Notes: generated from the sequence alone by a model not told the origin. A stretch of DNA of 64,000 bases from Channallabes apus (GCA_030522415.1 CM060126.1:6667852-6731851); one strand, 5' to 3'; positions 22,990-63,935 are shown, counted from the stretch's first letter. Numbers and translations: made by a program.

Positions 22990-23635
22990 AATTCAATTCA
23001 ATTTTATTTATATTGCGCTTTTAACAATGGGCATTGTCTCAAAGCAGCTTCACAAAAAATTTAAAAGATTTTGTTAGAAAAGAAAATATTTGGATGTGTG
23101 TATGCCTTTTTCTCCCTGAGATGGCATTAGGAAGAAACCTTGAGAGGAACCAGACTCAACAGGGAACCCATCCTCATTTGGGTGATAACAGATAGAAATG
23201 ATATAACATCATGTGTGTTGTGCAGGTGAAAGTGCAATATAACAGAAAATCATTTAAATTAACATGAAGACCCGTTCAGCATAGGGATGAGCCAGTGGAC
23301 AGATGAGGTGCAGAGGGCAGATGAGGTCTGGATCACTGGAAGCACAGGAGCAGCACGTGTAGCTCCAACCATCATGAAGCAGAATCCAGCTGGAGCTGGT
23401 CCGTCTCTGGATGCCTCAGGAACCTCGCAAGGTCGGCCTTTGTCTACTGAAGCTGGCACAATCTCCCGATGCCTCGGCATGGGTAGAAGGAAACAGAACA
23501 GATGGGGAGAATTAGCGTAGTTGTCATTCAGTATAGGTGTACTGGAGTATGAGGTTATGGGATGACTTCGGGGGATGACTTCGGGGACAGTATGCATCAC
23601 CTTGCCCGGTCCTAGAGGAATTGTTTTTCCCATGC
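22990..23635 (-). mobile_element. L2-like LINE, 3' fragment
   Basis: Minus-strand 3' end with an AATTGAATTGAATT tail and the same 3' region as the larger copy at 23996-26087 (GATGCCTCAGGAACCTCGCA, CGATGCCTCGG...GGTAGA). Confidence 0.75.
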
Positions 23636-23740
23636 TGGTCGCTCAAGTAGTTAAGGCTCTGGGTCTCTAATCAGAGTCAGTGCTTTGAATCCCTCCAATG
23701 GCCATTTCAACTGTTGGATCTTTGGGCCTGATCGATACAG
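23636..23740 (+). mobile_element. tRNA-derived SINE fragment
   Basis: GTCGCTCAAGTAGTTAAGGC and CTTTGAATCCCTCC resemble a decayed tRNA-like head directly after the LINE fragment. Confidence 0.4.
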
Positions 23741-23995
23741 TATAAAATGCTGGGCATCCTCCAGTGCCTGGGGAAGTGGTTGGGTTGGTGCATGAAGGGC
23801 ATCGGGGACAATGACTGGACAGATAAACTGGATGTACTTGCAGCTAATAAATACAGCCAGATTATCCTCATTTGTTTAGTTATTTCTCCTCCAATGCAGA
23901 TACTTGAATCTTATTATGAATTGAAATTTTATGACATTACTTTTTGAAATAACATTATGATGGGAATATTTTCCCCTTGCTTTAAGGTACTAAAT

Positions 23996-26087
23996 TTTAT
24001 TTTAATTCAATTCAATTCAATTCAATTTTATTTATATAGCGCTTTTAACAATGGTCATTGTCTCAAAGCAGCTTCACAAAAATTTAAGAAATTTAACAAA
24101 TCATCATAATAATAATAATAATAAATAAATAAATAAAATAATAATAATAGAAAATAAATAAATAAAAACAAATAATAATAATAATTATAGAAAAGAAAAT
24201 AATTGGAAGTGTGGATGTGTGAGAAAAATGTGCAGATAATAATGAGACGAATGAATTAAATTTCTCTGATGAGCAAGCCAAGGGTGACGGCGACGGTGGC
24301 AAGGAAAAACTCCCTGAGATGGCATTAGGAAGAAACCTTGAGAGGAACCAGACTCAACAGGGAACCCATCCTCATTTGGGCGACAACAGATAGAAATGAT
24401 ATAACATCTTGTGTGTTGTGCAGGTGAAAATTCAATATGACAGAAATTATTTAAATTGACATGAAGACCAGTTCAGCATAGGGACGAGTCAGTAGGTGCA
24501 GAGGGCAGATGAGGTCTGGATCACTGGAAGCACAGGAGCAGCATGTGTAGCTCCAACCATCATAAAGCTGAATCCAGCTGGAGCTGGTCCTTCTCTGGAT
24601 GCCTCAGGAACCTCGCAGGGTCGGCCTTTGTCTACTGAAGCTGGCAAAATCTCCCGATGCCTCGGGATGGGTAGAGAAATACAGAACAGATGGGGAGAAT
24701 TAGCGTAGTTGCCATTCGGTATAGGTGTACTGGAGTATGAGTACTGGGATGAGTTATGTGTATGCCAGATTAAAAAGATGCGTCTTGAGTCTACTTTTGA
24801 ACTGAGAAACCGTGTCTGCTCCCCGAACACTGTCTGGAAGGCTATTCCAAAGCTTTGGAGCTAAATATGAAAAAGCCCTACCCCCTTTTGTAGATTTTGA
24901 AATTCTGGGAACTACCAGAAGTCCGGAGTTTTGTGATCTTAAGGCGCGTGGTGGATTGTAGCGCATCAGAAGACTGGTTAGGTATGTGGGAGCTAAACCA
25001 TTTAAGGCCTTGTATGTAAGTAATACTATTTTGTAATTTATTCTAAACTGAACAGGTAGCCAGTGCAGGGATGATAATATTGGGGTTATATGATCATATT
25101 TTCTGGATCTAGTGAGAACCCTGGCAGCTGCATTTTGGATTAACTGAAGCTTGTTTATTGAGGATGCAGGACAACCACCTAGTAATGCATTACAATAGTC
25201 CAGTCTGGAGGTCATGAATGCATGAACTAGTTTTTCTGCATCAGATACGGATAAGATGTTCCTAAGTTTAGCAATATTTCGAAGATGGAAAAAGGCTGTT
25301 TTTGTGATATTTGAAATGTGATTTCCAAAAGACAAGTTACTGTCTAATATTACTCCCAGATCTTTTACTGCTGAGCTGGTAATAACAGTACATCCTTCTA
25401 AGCGCAAGCTGAATTGTGAAAGCTGTTGTGTGCTGGTTTTTGGGCCAATAAGTAATATCTCTGTCTTATCTGAATTTAATAAAAGAAAGTTATTGGTCAT
25501 CCAATCTTTTATGTCCTGGACACACTCAGTTAATCTAGACAACTTAGGTATTTCGTCTGGTTTAGTTGAGATATATAATTGGGTATCATCAGCATAACAA
25601 TGGAAACTAATCCCATGTCTTCTAATGATGTTACCCAAGGGAAGCATGTATATTGAGAACAACAGAGGTCTTAAAACTGACCCTTGTGGGACCCCATATT
25701 TCACTGGCATTACACCAGACGGTTCTCCATTTAGATCTACAAAATGGTAGCGATCAGACAGGTAAGATCTAAACCATTTTAATGCCTGTCCCTGAATACC
25801 TATATAATTTTGTAAGCAATCTATGAGAATATTATGATCTATAGTGTCGAATGCAGCACTAAGATCAAGCAGGACTAGCAATGAGATGCAGCCTTGGTCT
25901 GAAGCTAAAAACAAGTCGTTTGTAATCTTAACTAGTGCAGTTTCTGTGCTATGATGGGGCCTGAAACCTGACTGAAATTCTTCAAGGATGTTGTTATCCT
26001 GCAAGAATGTGCAAATTTGAGCTGATACTACTTTTTCTAGTATTTTTGATATGAACGGGAGGTTTGAAATTGGTCTGTAATTTTAGA
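23996..26087 (-). mobile_element. L2-like LINE, 5'-truncated
   Basis: It is flanked by the 8 bp direct repeat TACTAAAT (23988-23995 and 26088-26095) and ends in an ATTGA-type tail on the minus strand. A frame of 416 codons (complement 24754-26004) encodes a reverse transcriptase with [21 protein letters not shown] and YADDTQLY, then the C-terminal region [14 protein letters not shown]. The endonuclease part is missing. L2 is favoured over other jockey-superfamily clades from remembered motifs. Confidence 0.85.
24754..26004 (-). CDS. LINE reverse transcriptase, C-terminal part
   Basis: The open stretch continues upstream to about 26084 ([14 protein letters not shown]), so the methionine at 26004 is internal rather than a start. 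It carries the palm motif YADD around residue 138 and a conserved thumb and C-terminal region ending [15 protein letters not shown]. It copies LINE RNA at the target site in intact elements; this copy lacks endonuclease and cannot be autonomous. Its uninterrupted frame over 1.25 kb suggests a fairly recent insertion. It is not a host gene. Confidence 0.85.
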   Translation of the reverse strand: MQDNNILEEFQSGFRPHHSTETALVKITNDLFLASDQGCISLLVLLDLSAAFDTIDHNILIDCLQNYIGIQGQALKWFRSYLSDRYHFVDLNGEPSGVMPVKYGVPQGSVLRPLLFSIYMLPLGNIIRRHGISFHCYADDTQLYISTKPDEIPKLSRLTECVQDIKDWMTNNFLLLNSDKTEILLIGPKTSTQQLSQFSLRLEGCTVITSSAVKDLGVILDSNLSFGNHISNITKTAFFHLRNIAKLRNILSVSDAEKLVHAFMTSRLDYCNALLGGCPASSINKLQLIQNAAARVLTRSRKYDHITPILSSLHWLPVQFRINYKIVLLTYKALNGLAPTYLTSLLMRYNPPRALRSQNSGLLVVPRISKSTKGGRAFSYLAPKLWNSLPDSVRGADTVSQFKSRLKTHLFNLAYT

Positions 26088-26359
26088 TACTAAATCATTT
26101 TAAGGACAACATATCTCATTGATTTTTCATTCATTTGTTCCAAAGTCACAACACATTTAAATCCATATTGTAGTCTATAATATTTATTTGTTTGTTTGTT
26201 TGTTTGTTTTTGTTTGTTGTTACTTACTTAATTAATTTTTGTTTGTTCATTTGTTTGTGATTTCCATAAGTAGGATATTTGATGAGACAAATTAAAAATT
26301 TGATTAAGAACACATACCAGATAGAAAATATGAACAAACATGCTATTATTTGACAAGTC

Positions 26360-26365
26360 TTTATT
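26360..26365 (-). terminator. prkd2: Candidate prkd2 poly(A) signal
   Basis: On the minus strand this reads AATAAA about 500 bases after the prkd2 stop codon, giving a short 3' UTR that contains the TA repeat at 26398-26468. It is the best-placed AATAAA before the LINE at 26087. Confidence 0.45.
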
Positions 26366-26393
26366 GTATGGAATATGTACACAGATGATCCAA

Positions 26394-26397
<4 letters not shown>

Positions 26398-26468
<71 letters not shown>
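26398..26468 (+). repeat. (TA)n microsatellite in prkd2 3' region
   Basis: About 70 bases of TA dinucleotides between the prkd2 stop and its candidate poly(A) signal. Confidence 0.95.
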
Positions 26469-26472
<4 letters not shown>

Positions 26473-26861
26473 ACCAATATCAGTGAAAAACTGATTAAAA
26501 TCAAATCCACTAATGCTTTTTGCATATTGTAATATTAAAATACTTACTACCAATGTAAACTGAATCAGGGGCTAAAGAAGCAAATAATAGAAATATGTTA
26601 CAATAATATCTGTACACTCTTATGTTTATATCTTCCACTACCTTTGTGTATTGTAAAGAAAGGAAATGTTTGCCATGAAGGAACCTCTACCTGTCTGATA
26701 AAATAGCTACACCTATTGTATCTTCATCAATAGAGCATCGAGTCGATTGATTTAAACAGAAAGAGGAGAAGAGTTCCAAAATCTTTTAAAATCTATTTGG
26801 GAAATAGCTGATTACCCCCTCCAACTGGCTGCCTACAATTTGGCTGCCTTTTCCACTTTTC

Positions 26862-54100
<27,239 letters not shown>

Positions 54101-54426
54101 CTGCGAAAGAGAGAGGGGTGTTTTTGATTAGTCACTTGGTCTAAGAAATATTTACACAATTAAGCTACTGATTATTTTCTGATTGGTTGATAATATCTTG
54201 GTTAACTTGACAACATTTTTCAGAAATCGATATTTTAGCCTTTTATTCAAGCATTCCCTCACAAGAATATTTCTGTTACAAATTAGATAAGATACATCTT
54301 CCATGCATAAGATTAGAACATGGGGGGGGGGTAAAAAAAACAAAACATGTTGACAAAATCGATTATATAAACGCGCCGTTCCAGTACTAGTCTGATCTAA
54401 TAAAAAAAAACTGTTAAATGGAGTTA

Positions 54427-54620
54427 AATTAGTGGTTAGCACTATCGCCTTGCACGTCCAGGTCCTGGGTTCGATTCTCACATCGGGTCCGTGTGCATGG
54501 AGTTTGCATGTTCTCCCCGTGCTTGGTGGCTTTCCTCTGGGTATTCCGATTTTCTCCAATAGTACAAAGAAATGTAGATTAGGTTAAATGGCGTTCCCAA
54601 ATTTCCCATAGTGTGTGAAT
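54427..54620 (+). mobile_element. Mermaid-type SINE, 5' part
   Basis: Head TTAGTGGTTAGCACTATCGC, box B GGGTTCGATTCTC, then the first body half (TGCATGTTCTCCCCGTGCTT) up to GTGTGTGAA. The tail half is missing. Confidence 0.85.
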
Positions 54621-56040
54621 TTTGACCGGTGGTCCTACCACGTTCATACAAAATGGGATTCAATACACTGGCCACTGTTGGTCTCCATGGCCTAGTTACT
54701 GTACTACAGAAGTTCATGAATGGATGGAAATTGTATATTCTTTTCATTAAAAAGTCAAATAAAAATATACATTTTCCAAAAATGTGCTGTTTAGAACCAA
54801 AAGTAACCTACACAGAACCAAAATGTAAGTAATAAGTGTTGGTAAAAGTTATTTTATTGCCTGTTCATTAGATTATTAGCCTTTTGGCCGTAACCACAAG
54901 AACCTGTACTTAGCCACAAGGTTAGCAGAATACGTCTTGAGGCTAGTCATTTTAAGTATTAGTTAATTAATCTTATTTGCGTGAGAAAAAAAGTCAGTTT
55001 CATTAGAGAAGTAGGCTGGATGGTGATAGTTTATCATGTATTGTTATAAAATTTTAAAAAAGCATGACGCAAACCTCACAGATGTTATCGCAAACGGGCA
55101 TGAGGAAGTAGCGCATTTGCATGTAAAGCTACAGACATTGAAACCGTTCATTTGGAGCAGAAATTTGATTAGCAGGAAGCATGTTCTCAGTGGATTTTCA
55201 ACTGCAAAAAAGAAAACACATTCTGGGGATTTCTGAGACCTATAGTATGTTACCCTATATATACTATACATTAGCTTTTTTTTTTTTTTTAATAAAGCCA
55301 AAGTCATGTCCTAAAGGTTATGTAAGGGAGTAAGAGCTCAGAGAGGTACGAGCGCGCAAAACCAGTAAACATGTGACTTAAGAACAATTCTAGACCGAAC
55401 TGTGAGCCAGTGAAGAGACTTTAAATAGGAGAAATGTGATTGTGCTTACAGTATGTGTGACATTCAACAACTTATCAGCAGTGTTATGGACCAGCTGAAA
55501 ACAAAAGAGGGAGGACTGGCAGATTCCAGGATATAATGCACTGCAGTAATCTAGACAGTAGGTCGGTCAGTCAAAAAACGTGTCCAACACATCAGACGTG
55601 TCTCCTCAATGCTGTCTCTTGTTTTTACCCTCAAAAATGTTCCTCTCTTTATGAATGCATTTTCTTTATATATTTTTTTCTCTATATGTTCTCTTTTTGC
55701 TTATTTATCTAAAGGCAAAGCAAAAACTTCCTAAAAAAGCTTTGAAAGTATTAGTTTAAGAAGGTATGGTAAGAATGAGGATAAAGTACATGAAATAAAG
55801 AAATTTAGATATTTTGAGACAGATTTTGGATTTCCAAAATAACTTTTATTTTTATTTAAGTTTTAAGTTTATTACTTTAATAAACTTAAACAAGGCTGCA
55901 ATGAATTGGGACCCTGTGCAGGATGTACCCCGCCTCATGCCCTCAGCCTCGTGGGATCGGCTACAGGATAAAGTAGTATACATGATGAGTGAGAGAGTGA
56001 GTGTTAGAGAAATTGTGTAAGGACAAATTTACAAGCACCT
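54621..56040. other. DNA upstream of the first recognised prkd2 exon, little recognised
   Basis: Apart from a short SINE tail scrap (about 55905-55995: GGACCCTGTGCAGGATGTAC), the stretch shows no named element and no match to the N-terminal prkd2 exon. Confidence 0.5.
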
Positions 56041-56047
56041 CTTTTGT

Positions 56048-56110
<63 letters not shown>
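56048..56110 (+). repeat. (AT)n microsatellite
   Basis: About 60 bases of AT dinucleotides at the edge of a Tc1 relic. Confidence 0.93.
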
Positions 56111-56115
<5 letters not shown>

Positions 56116-56116
<1 letters not shown>

Positions 56117-56815
56117 CACCGATCAGCCACAACATTAACACCTCCCGCCAGGTGAATTGAATAACACTCACTTACTCATCGCCTATACCACTTTATTCTG
56201 TAGGCTCGCGGGGGACCTGGAACCTATCCCAGGAGGATTATGGGGACTTCCTAATCTGCATGTCTTTGGACTGGAGCGAAATTAAATAACATTGATTAGC
56301 AATTATATACCAGTAAACTGGTGGCAGGATCATGGGCACCCAAGGCTCATCGATGCCTGTGAACACCAAGTTGCTGGCGCATGTCTGTTGCAGCCCCACA
56401 GAAAAGCCCATGTAGCAAAGTTTCTGAAAAAATGTAAGTGTTGGCCAGAATAGAAAGATATCTAAGCGTCAATCTGTCACAGCCTGCCGTGATCGAAACG
56501 AAACAAACAGTTAAAGGTTGTTGATCTGGCCTCCACATTCCTCAGACCTCAATCTGTCCAAGCATCCATGGAATGCAGTGGCTAAACAAGTCTGGTCCAT
56601 GGAGGCCCCACCTTGCAAACCACAGCATCCAAAGGGTCCACCACTGGCGTCCTGGAGCGAGACATCACAGCACAGCCAGATCCCAGAGGTCTTATAGAGT
56701 CATGCCCCACAGGGGCGGAGCTGCTGCTGTGGCACACGGGAATGTGTCCAGTGTCAGTGGGACAGTGCTTCACACTCCTGTTCTTTGCTGACAGGACTAA
56801 ACCCTAATGTGGTCT
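56116..56815 (+). mobile_element. Tc1-like transposon remnant with SINE scrap
   Basis: It starts CACCGATCAGCCACAACATT, the end of a widespread fish Tc1 family. A Mermaid-type SINE tail piece (about 56165-56280) sits inside it. From 56520 it reads VDLASTFLRPQSVQ-like text with GGPTLQTTASKGSTTGVLER and SYRVMPHRGGAAAVAHGNVS, the ends of the transposase gene and its stop-filled flanks. Confidence 0.65.
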
Positions 56816-57654
56816 TCTGTCATTGTAGTCCTTATGTTGGGACTGGATATGCTATCCAGTCACTTAGCCTGATTGCACATGTATTGTATTCTCATGCCAA
56901 CGTTCCTATGCATGTTTGCACAGTAGGCGAACAATAGACTTTGTTGTTATCATATCTGTGTCTCCAGGGGATTTGCCTGGAAATAGAAAAGCATTATTTC
57001 TAAGGGGTCATTGTGTCAGTGCGCATTGGATTTCGCATCGCTCTTTCTCAGGAGGCTGCACCTGGTAAAATTGTGATGAATTATAAAAGACCTCCCCTTT
57101 TTGTTTTGTTCTTTTGTCTAACATTTGGCCTAGAGTTTACTAAGCTAGTTCTCTGACCCTGTGTTGCTTGCTTAATTTGGAAATTTGAACAGTAATTTGA
57201 TATAACAGTGCTTGATTAAAATATTCATGTCAATAAAGCTGTAAGTTTAGCTGTTGGGAGTCGCAAGAAAGTAAAAACAGCAGCTTGATTGACATGAGTG
57301 TTTTTTATATTTGTACATCTTTCTTAAAATCTAGAAACTTCTAGGTTTGCTTTAAAATGACCTCTTATAGAATTTCATAGAATCTGTTTTTATTTCATTG
57401 CATAATATAATACAAATATAATTATTACATAATTATAGTATTACTACCATTGTAGCATTGTACTATGTTCAGGTTCATTTACATGGTGTCGTAGTTGTAT
57501 TTATTATAGCCTCAATCCAGAAATGTGTGTAACACCTACTGTATGTCTACAGATACATATTAATATACAGGTTGCAGTTTAATATGATAAGCTTACATAG
57601 GATTCAATTCATCACTTTATTGTCTATTTAAATTTGATGGTGATGTTATTGTTG

Positions 57655-57663
57655 TTCTTCTTC

Positions 57664-57700
<37 letters not shown>
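57655..57700 (+). repeat. (ATT)n microsatellite
   Basis: Trinucleotide run upstream of prkd2. Nothing else is recognisable in 56816-58740. Confidence 0.9.
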
Positions 57701-57701
<1 letters not shown>

Positions 57702-58745
57702 CATATTATGTTGGCACAGCACATTTCATTGCCAGTTTCATTCATTCATTCATCCAGTTTCTACTATGTGTGTTTTTTTGGCTCCCCAGTTTCCTCCTAC
57801 TAGCCAAAAACATGCTGGTAAAAGGATTGGCAACACTAAATTGCTCCTAAATGGTAATCCTTACTCTTTGTGAATATGTCTGTCTGGTGCCTTGCGATAT
57901 AAATAAGTTATTTAACAAAAACGACCTTTCTATATTATTATAATATATTGTAATTATAAATTTTTTCTAATGACTCCTAATTCCTTATTCATTTTAAATT
58001 TTTTATGCTTTTTATTTTACACCCACTTTGGTGACTGGTTATGCGGGTTGGCTAGACATACTGTACTGTATTACCGTGGTAACCAGTGTAAAGCCAGTAG
58101 AATACATTTGGTGTGATGTTGGAATCATTTTAGATCAAACGATAGAGAGCATTAGCTTTTATTTACCCTTTGTAAGATCACAGTGTGGTTAATACAAGAC
58201 CATGAACAGTAATACCAAATAGTCCTGGGCTATAAAATACAACATCCCAAAATGCTACAATGATACTTTGTGACATGACATTGCAATGTTTTGCGATGCA
58301 AAAATCTCATGATCCACATTATGGCAATTCGTATCACGTATCATATCATCTTATGCAGTTGCACTACTTGAACACTAGAGATCTCAATCTATATAATATA
58401 AACCATATATTGATCACCAACTATACACCAGCAAAATGATGACAGGATCATGGGCACCCAAGCTGAGCCCTGCCCACGGGGAACAAAGACCAGAACAAAC
58501 TGAAGATTTAAACTTGAAAATTTCTATTTTCTTCTCGTAAATTTGTAAGTTTTTTCTCATGATGTTTGAGTTTTAAGGTGGAAAATTTTATGTTTTTCTC
58601 ATAAAAACATTTCGACTTACAACTTCAGAGTGTTAAACTCAGGAATTCCTTGCCCCTCCCCTTTCATCTCTTTTTTTTCCCCATATTGACCCTAATACAT
58701 TGCTGTAATTAAGGTTGCCTTGGTTTCAAATAATGAATAAAAACA

Positions 58746-58802
<57 letters not shown>

Positions 58803-58803
58803 G
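58746..58803 (+). repeat. (TTA)n microsatellite
   Basis: A pure trinucleotide run. Confidence 0.93.
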
Positions 58804-59743
58804 ATAATAGTAATAATTTTTAATTCACAAATTCTAAAGAAAAGTAATGTTTTAAAAAATAATTCTCGCTATTTAAATAATTATTAAAATAAATATCTTA
58901 ATTTATTAATGCCCACTAAAGATATGTGAATTATGTTATTAACAGAACAGAATGACGATTTAAAATCACACTAAAAAATAGGTGTTGATAACTTTCATAA
59001 TTTATCTATTTCATTTATTATTTTGAAACCGAAATATCCTCAACTGAAAAACAGACATGCAGTAGCAAAAACTGTCAATTTGGGAACATTATGACAAATG
59101 TCAAGCTAAATGAAACATAAGATGTGCGTAATGTTTGTGTGATATAATAACATGCTTCCAATTAATAGGAAACTAAGATGTTTTTGAAGAAAATATTTCG
59201 AATAGATACAATTATCATATTATCATCAGTGGACATGAAATATACATTCCTGAAAAACCTGCCTCGAAGGACGCTAGAGTAAGAAATGCAGGTTCTCCAA
59301 AGAACCTCAAAGTGCAGACAGAACAGGACAATTACTGCATGTCTTTTCCACTGACCTGACTTAATATAACTTCTTTGACCACTGCAGTACAGACAGACCG
59401 TCACCTGATTATCAGCCATGTGAAAGATATGTTCCATGAAAGATGATCAACAGTTGGGCGAAGTAGCAGAGTTTCTATGCAACTCTATTCAGGAAGCAGA
59501 GAGAAGTATAGCGCAAGCTCAGATCAAAAGGAAAGTAGACACAGAGATGAGTGAGGGGGAAAAACAAACAAAACTAAACAAACAAACAAACAAAAGGGAT
59601 CTCTTGGAGGAAAGTACAGCAAGGAAAAAATATTCCTGGCAAAGTATGAAGATCATTGTTTGTCCGCCATGCGCTCATTATCAACTGTTACACCTTTTTC
59701 AAATTTAAAATAACTACAGTTGTGCTTCTGATACCATTTGCAT

Positions 59744-59815
59744 TTAAATTCAAATTCAAATTGTACTTGTCACGTACACAGCCATACACAGTATGATATG
59801 CAAAAGGAAATGTAT
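59744..59815 (-). mobile_element. LINE 3' tail fragment
   Basis: ATTGTACTTGTCACGTACAC and CATACACAGTATGATATGC match the tail at 3190-3300. Confidence 0.6.
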
Positions 59816-59860
59816 TTCCAAACAGGTTTGAGTTTTGCAAGACATCTCTTAACAATATAA

Positions 59861-59914
<54 letters not shown>

Positions 59915-59959
59915 TAATAATAAAATAAAAAATAATAATAATAATAAATATTTAAAAAA

Positions 59960-60019
<60 letters not shown>
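59861..60019 (+). repeat. Interrupted (AAT)n microsatellite
   Basis: About 160 bases of AAT units broken by A runs. Confidence 0.93.
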
Positions 60020-60870
60020 TCCTTTCTTTAATGATGGTACTGAACATATATGTACTTCTGAAGAAAAAAAAATCTCAAAAATGTTACATCAGCCTTGTAC
60101 CGCTAAAGCCCTTAAAATTATTTCAAAAATTATATTTGAAGGACAGGACTTTTAAAAAAAAAAATTTTGTTAAGATTCATTATATTTTTTATAAGATATT
60201 CATTGTCAAGTTATTTATTTAGTATTTGACATCCTTTCGCCTTGGGAAAAATGATCATGTTTATGCTTTCTAATTGGCAGTTACTGTGAGTTACACCAAA
60301 GGAATTTACTAACCTGAACTACTGTTTGTTCTATTAAAAAGGAAAACTGTTTATTGATGTGAACCGTACTGTAGAGTGACTCATAAAGGGCTGGATGGAA
60401 TTGTTCCATGAGGTTTGGCGTGTATTGAATCAAGAGGAACGTGTTGCACCTGGATATGTTACTTAAGAACATTAACCCTGTAGTGATTTGTTTGGCTAAT
60501 TTACGTAAGGCTAATTAAAATAAACCTAGATGCCATAACAACTCAGGTTATAGAAGTCTTATTTGTGCCGAACTTATAACTATATCTTCTTTTTTTTTTT
60601 GCTCACTTCTGGTATTTACATTTGAATGCAGGTCTTATTAAAGACAAATACACTATCTGTCAGATATTAAAACATTCACCATGGCATTGTTTTAAAAACC
60701 TTATGCAGTGTCACAACATTTATTATCATCATAAGTTGCATTAATCAGTGTATAAAGTTCATGCCATCAGAACAGAGCGATGTCCAATAGAGATGGAGAG
60801 AAAAATTGATTCAGTTATGAATTGTGATTCTTTTGTTTGATGATTTGATGCATTGCCACACTGACTTCAA

Positions 60871-60872
<2 letters not shown>

Positions 60873-60925
<53 letters not shown>
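60873..60925 (+). repeat. (AAT)n microsatellite
   Basis: A pure trinucleotide run. Confidence 0.93.
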
Positions 60926-61562
60926 GAGAAGATGAGCCAGTCGATCGGCCAGTGACCAGAATCTCCCTTTTTCTCCAAACTCTGAGCGAAAATAGTCTAA
61001 ATCTCACTCATTACACACTCTTACACCATCCTCAAAACATTGCAAGTGCTAATTTGAAAACATTAGGATGTGGGGCGCATGTCCGCGTTAGAAGCCACAC
61101 GCACCTGCACCTGCTCACTGTCAAGTTGAGTTTTGAGATATTGAAGGCATTTGAGGCGGTAAAACATCATAGTTTCTTTATAATCGTACAGTTGGTGCAC
61201 TCTGAACTATTTACACATTTTCATCCTGTGGGTTAGAACTAAATTATTAGCCAAGTTTGTTTAGAAATAATAATTATGGTGGAGGACAGAGATGCTCAAC
61301 CTTTATTTTTTAAGTGAAACTAATATTTCTAATTAATATTACTACTACTATTATTATTATTATTATTATTATTAATACTGATATCATTATGTCGGGTGGT
61401 GGCTCGTGACTTTCTTCCCTAATGTGCATGCCGTCAGTCCCATCCTTGCATGTTTTAATTTTGTGTTGAGCAGTTTTTAATTCAAATTGCAGTAATTTGG
61501 GCAGCTGTTTTTTTTGTTAAAGGCCAGTAATTTAACCCTTTTGAAACAATAACATATTTTCC

Positions 61563-62330
61563 ATGACAAGGAAGCTAAAAGTATCAGGCTGTGCACCAAA
61601 ACACGACCCTCAGCACACTATGGCGGTCAACCTGGTAATCCACAGCTTTACTCAAAGCTCCATTTCCTGCACACCACCCTGTGGATGTCCTTGCAATCTC
61701 CATAGCTCAACAAGTTCACCTCTCGTGCCAGGATGTCATGCTGCTGCCAAGATCAATGTTCCAGAGTGTCCTTGTGGACCCTCTCCAGGTTTCAAGAATG
61801 TCATGTTTACACTGCACTCTAGCTTCAGTGATGTTGGACTTGCTCGGAAAGCTGGCTTTAAAGATGTGCCTGCTCTTCACCCAACATTTGAGGACATCAC
61901 TCTCGAATCTGGTTTCAATTAACTTTTTTTCACTGTGGTTGTCGCAATTCCCAACCTCATGGTGCAGGTCAATCCTCCTTGGTGGAGCCTCATGTTTGTG
62001 AAGAATGACAACACATCTCTCAATGACTTCTCCAGTCCATCAGTTACCAGTCAGACATGTGTTGGGGGGATTCTGTCACAGGTTTCACTCGGTGTCCTGA
62101 GCATTGCACGCTGTGATGCTCAACAGGCATTACACTTGACAGCACACTGTCTTGAACTTCTGCATTCTATTGTTTGTTTTGGTTCCTGCCTTGTCTCATC
62201 CCCTTCTGACTACTGGTTGTCTACCCAGTGTATCCGAGTTGTTCAGAGATGTTTCAGAGAGTTTTCCCTGTATATGCATAGATTTCTCAGTATATATGCA
62301 GCTGTCTTTTCTTTCTCTGTGGGTTCATAA
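61563..62330 (+). other. Unassigned GC-richer segment with two short open frames
   Basis: Two frames (61563-61922, 119 codons; 61935-62330, 131 codons) sit in DNA visibly richer in GC than its surroundings. Neither shows a domain, signal or splice pattern I recognise. The first contains a Cys/Pro-rich piece (CTPPCGCPCNLHSSTSS). It could be a piece of an unrecognised transposon or of a retrocopy. Coding function is not supported. Confidence 0.25.
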
Positions 62331-62975
62331 ATTGTTTCTACTTTATATATTTCTTGTGGTTGCTTTCTGTTTCTCCATTTATGGATTTTTTTTTCGTAAC
62401 CCAGTTTTGCCAGAAATATGGCTTTTACTTTTTAATGGCTTGAACACTCGTTTGCACAACAACAAAAAAACATTAGCAAATGAAAATATGATTTCCATAT
62501 TAGAAAACTTGTAACAAAAAAAATGCGTGTGTTGCATGAGACAAAAAGTGGAAGCAAAGATAATGGGTGTTAAGAGGTTTACAATCTGTCACAGCCATTG
62601 CATTTACCTCACCGTTAATGGAGTACATTTAACTTAATTTCACATCACTTTTTTGCATGTTGTATGAACAGCATATAATGTATTTATCAATGCTGTGTTG
62701 GGTAATTTTGTGTAGGCACTATGCTAAAGTTGGTTTCTAACCCACCTTTTGTTTCATTTTCAATTCGTCATTTCTTGTCTTTTCTTCAAGCTATCACTTG
62801 CAATAGTTTGGTGTAATAGGGAGCCATGATGCACTTAGGCTCATATTTCCAAAAGTAACATTAAAGAGATTTAACAACACTTCAAAGAAGACGTTGTGTC
62901 TGAAAAAAACATGAGATAAAAGCACTGTGTGCAAGAAGATATTAAGTTTTCATTTGACAGACGCCCTTACTGTAT

Positions 62976-63804
62976 ATACTCAGCAAAAAAAGAAATGCCC
63001 CTTTTTCAGGACTGTGTATTTCAACAATAATGTTGTAAAAATCCAAATAACTTTACAGATCTTCATTGTAAAGGGTTTAAACAATGTTTTCCATGCATGT
63101 TCAATTAACCATAATCAATTAATTAACCTGCACCTGTGGAATGGTCGTTAAGACCTTAACAGCTTACAGAAAGTAGGCATTTAAGATCACAGTTCTAAAA
63201 ACGCAGGACACTAAAGAGACTTGTGTACCGACTGTGAAAAACACCCAAAGAAAGATGCCCAGGGTCCCTGCTCATCTGCGTGAACGTACATTAGGCATGC
63301 TGCAGGGAGGCATGAGGACTGCTGATGTGGCTATAGGGCAATAAATCGCCATGTCCGCACTGTGAGACGCCTAAGACGGCGCTACAGGGAGACAGGAAGG
63401 ACAGCTGATCATCCTCGCAGTGGAGGACCACGTGTAACAACACCTGCACAGGATGGGTACATCCGAATATCACACCTGCGTGACAGGTACAGGATGGCCA
63501 CAACAACTGCCCGAGTCACACCAGGAACACACAATCCCTCCATCTCACAGCAAGAACTGACAAATCTGGTCCAGTCCATGAGGAGGAGATGCACTGCAGT
63601 ACTTTAAGCAGCTGGTGGCCACAACAGATACTGACTGGTACTGACTGATTTTGAGCTTCCCTTCATTCAGAGACACATTGGGAAACATTTTTACTTTATG
63701 TCTTATGGTGTTGACTCTGGTGTTCATACAAATATTTACACATTAAGTTTACTGAAAGTAAAAACAGTTGAAAGTCAGAGGACGTTTCTTTTTTTGCTGA
63801 GTAT
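62976..63804 (+). mobile_element. Tc1-like element, internally deleted
   Basis: Inverted ends ATACTCAGCAAAAAAAGAAA (left) and its complement (right) bound 829 bases. Plus-strand text RLRRRYRETGRTADHPRSGG and PRVTTPAQDGYIRISHLRDR is the linker and second DNA-binding part of a Tc1-type transposase. The catalytic part is absent, so it could only move with help from another copy. Confidence 0.88.
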
Positions 63805-63814
63805 AATACATTAA

Positions 63815-63935
63815 GTCGCTTACATTTTTCCAAATCTCAATTATTCCATCTGAGCAATTGAGGGTTAACGGCCTTGCTCAATTGCTCAACAGTGGCAACT
63901 TAGTGGTGCTGGGGTTTGAACCTGGGACCTAATGA
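63815..63935 (-). mobile_element. tRNA-derived SINE fragment
   Basis: GCCTTGCTCAATTGCTCAAC, CAACAGTGGCAACTTAGTGG and a box-B complement (GGGTTTGAACCTGGGA) match the SINE at 47421-47603. Confidence 0.75.
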
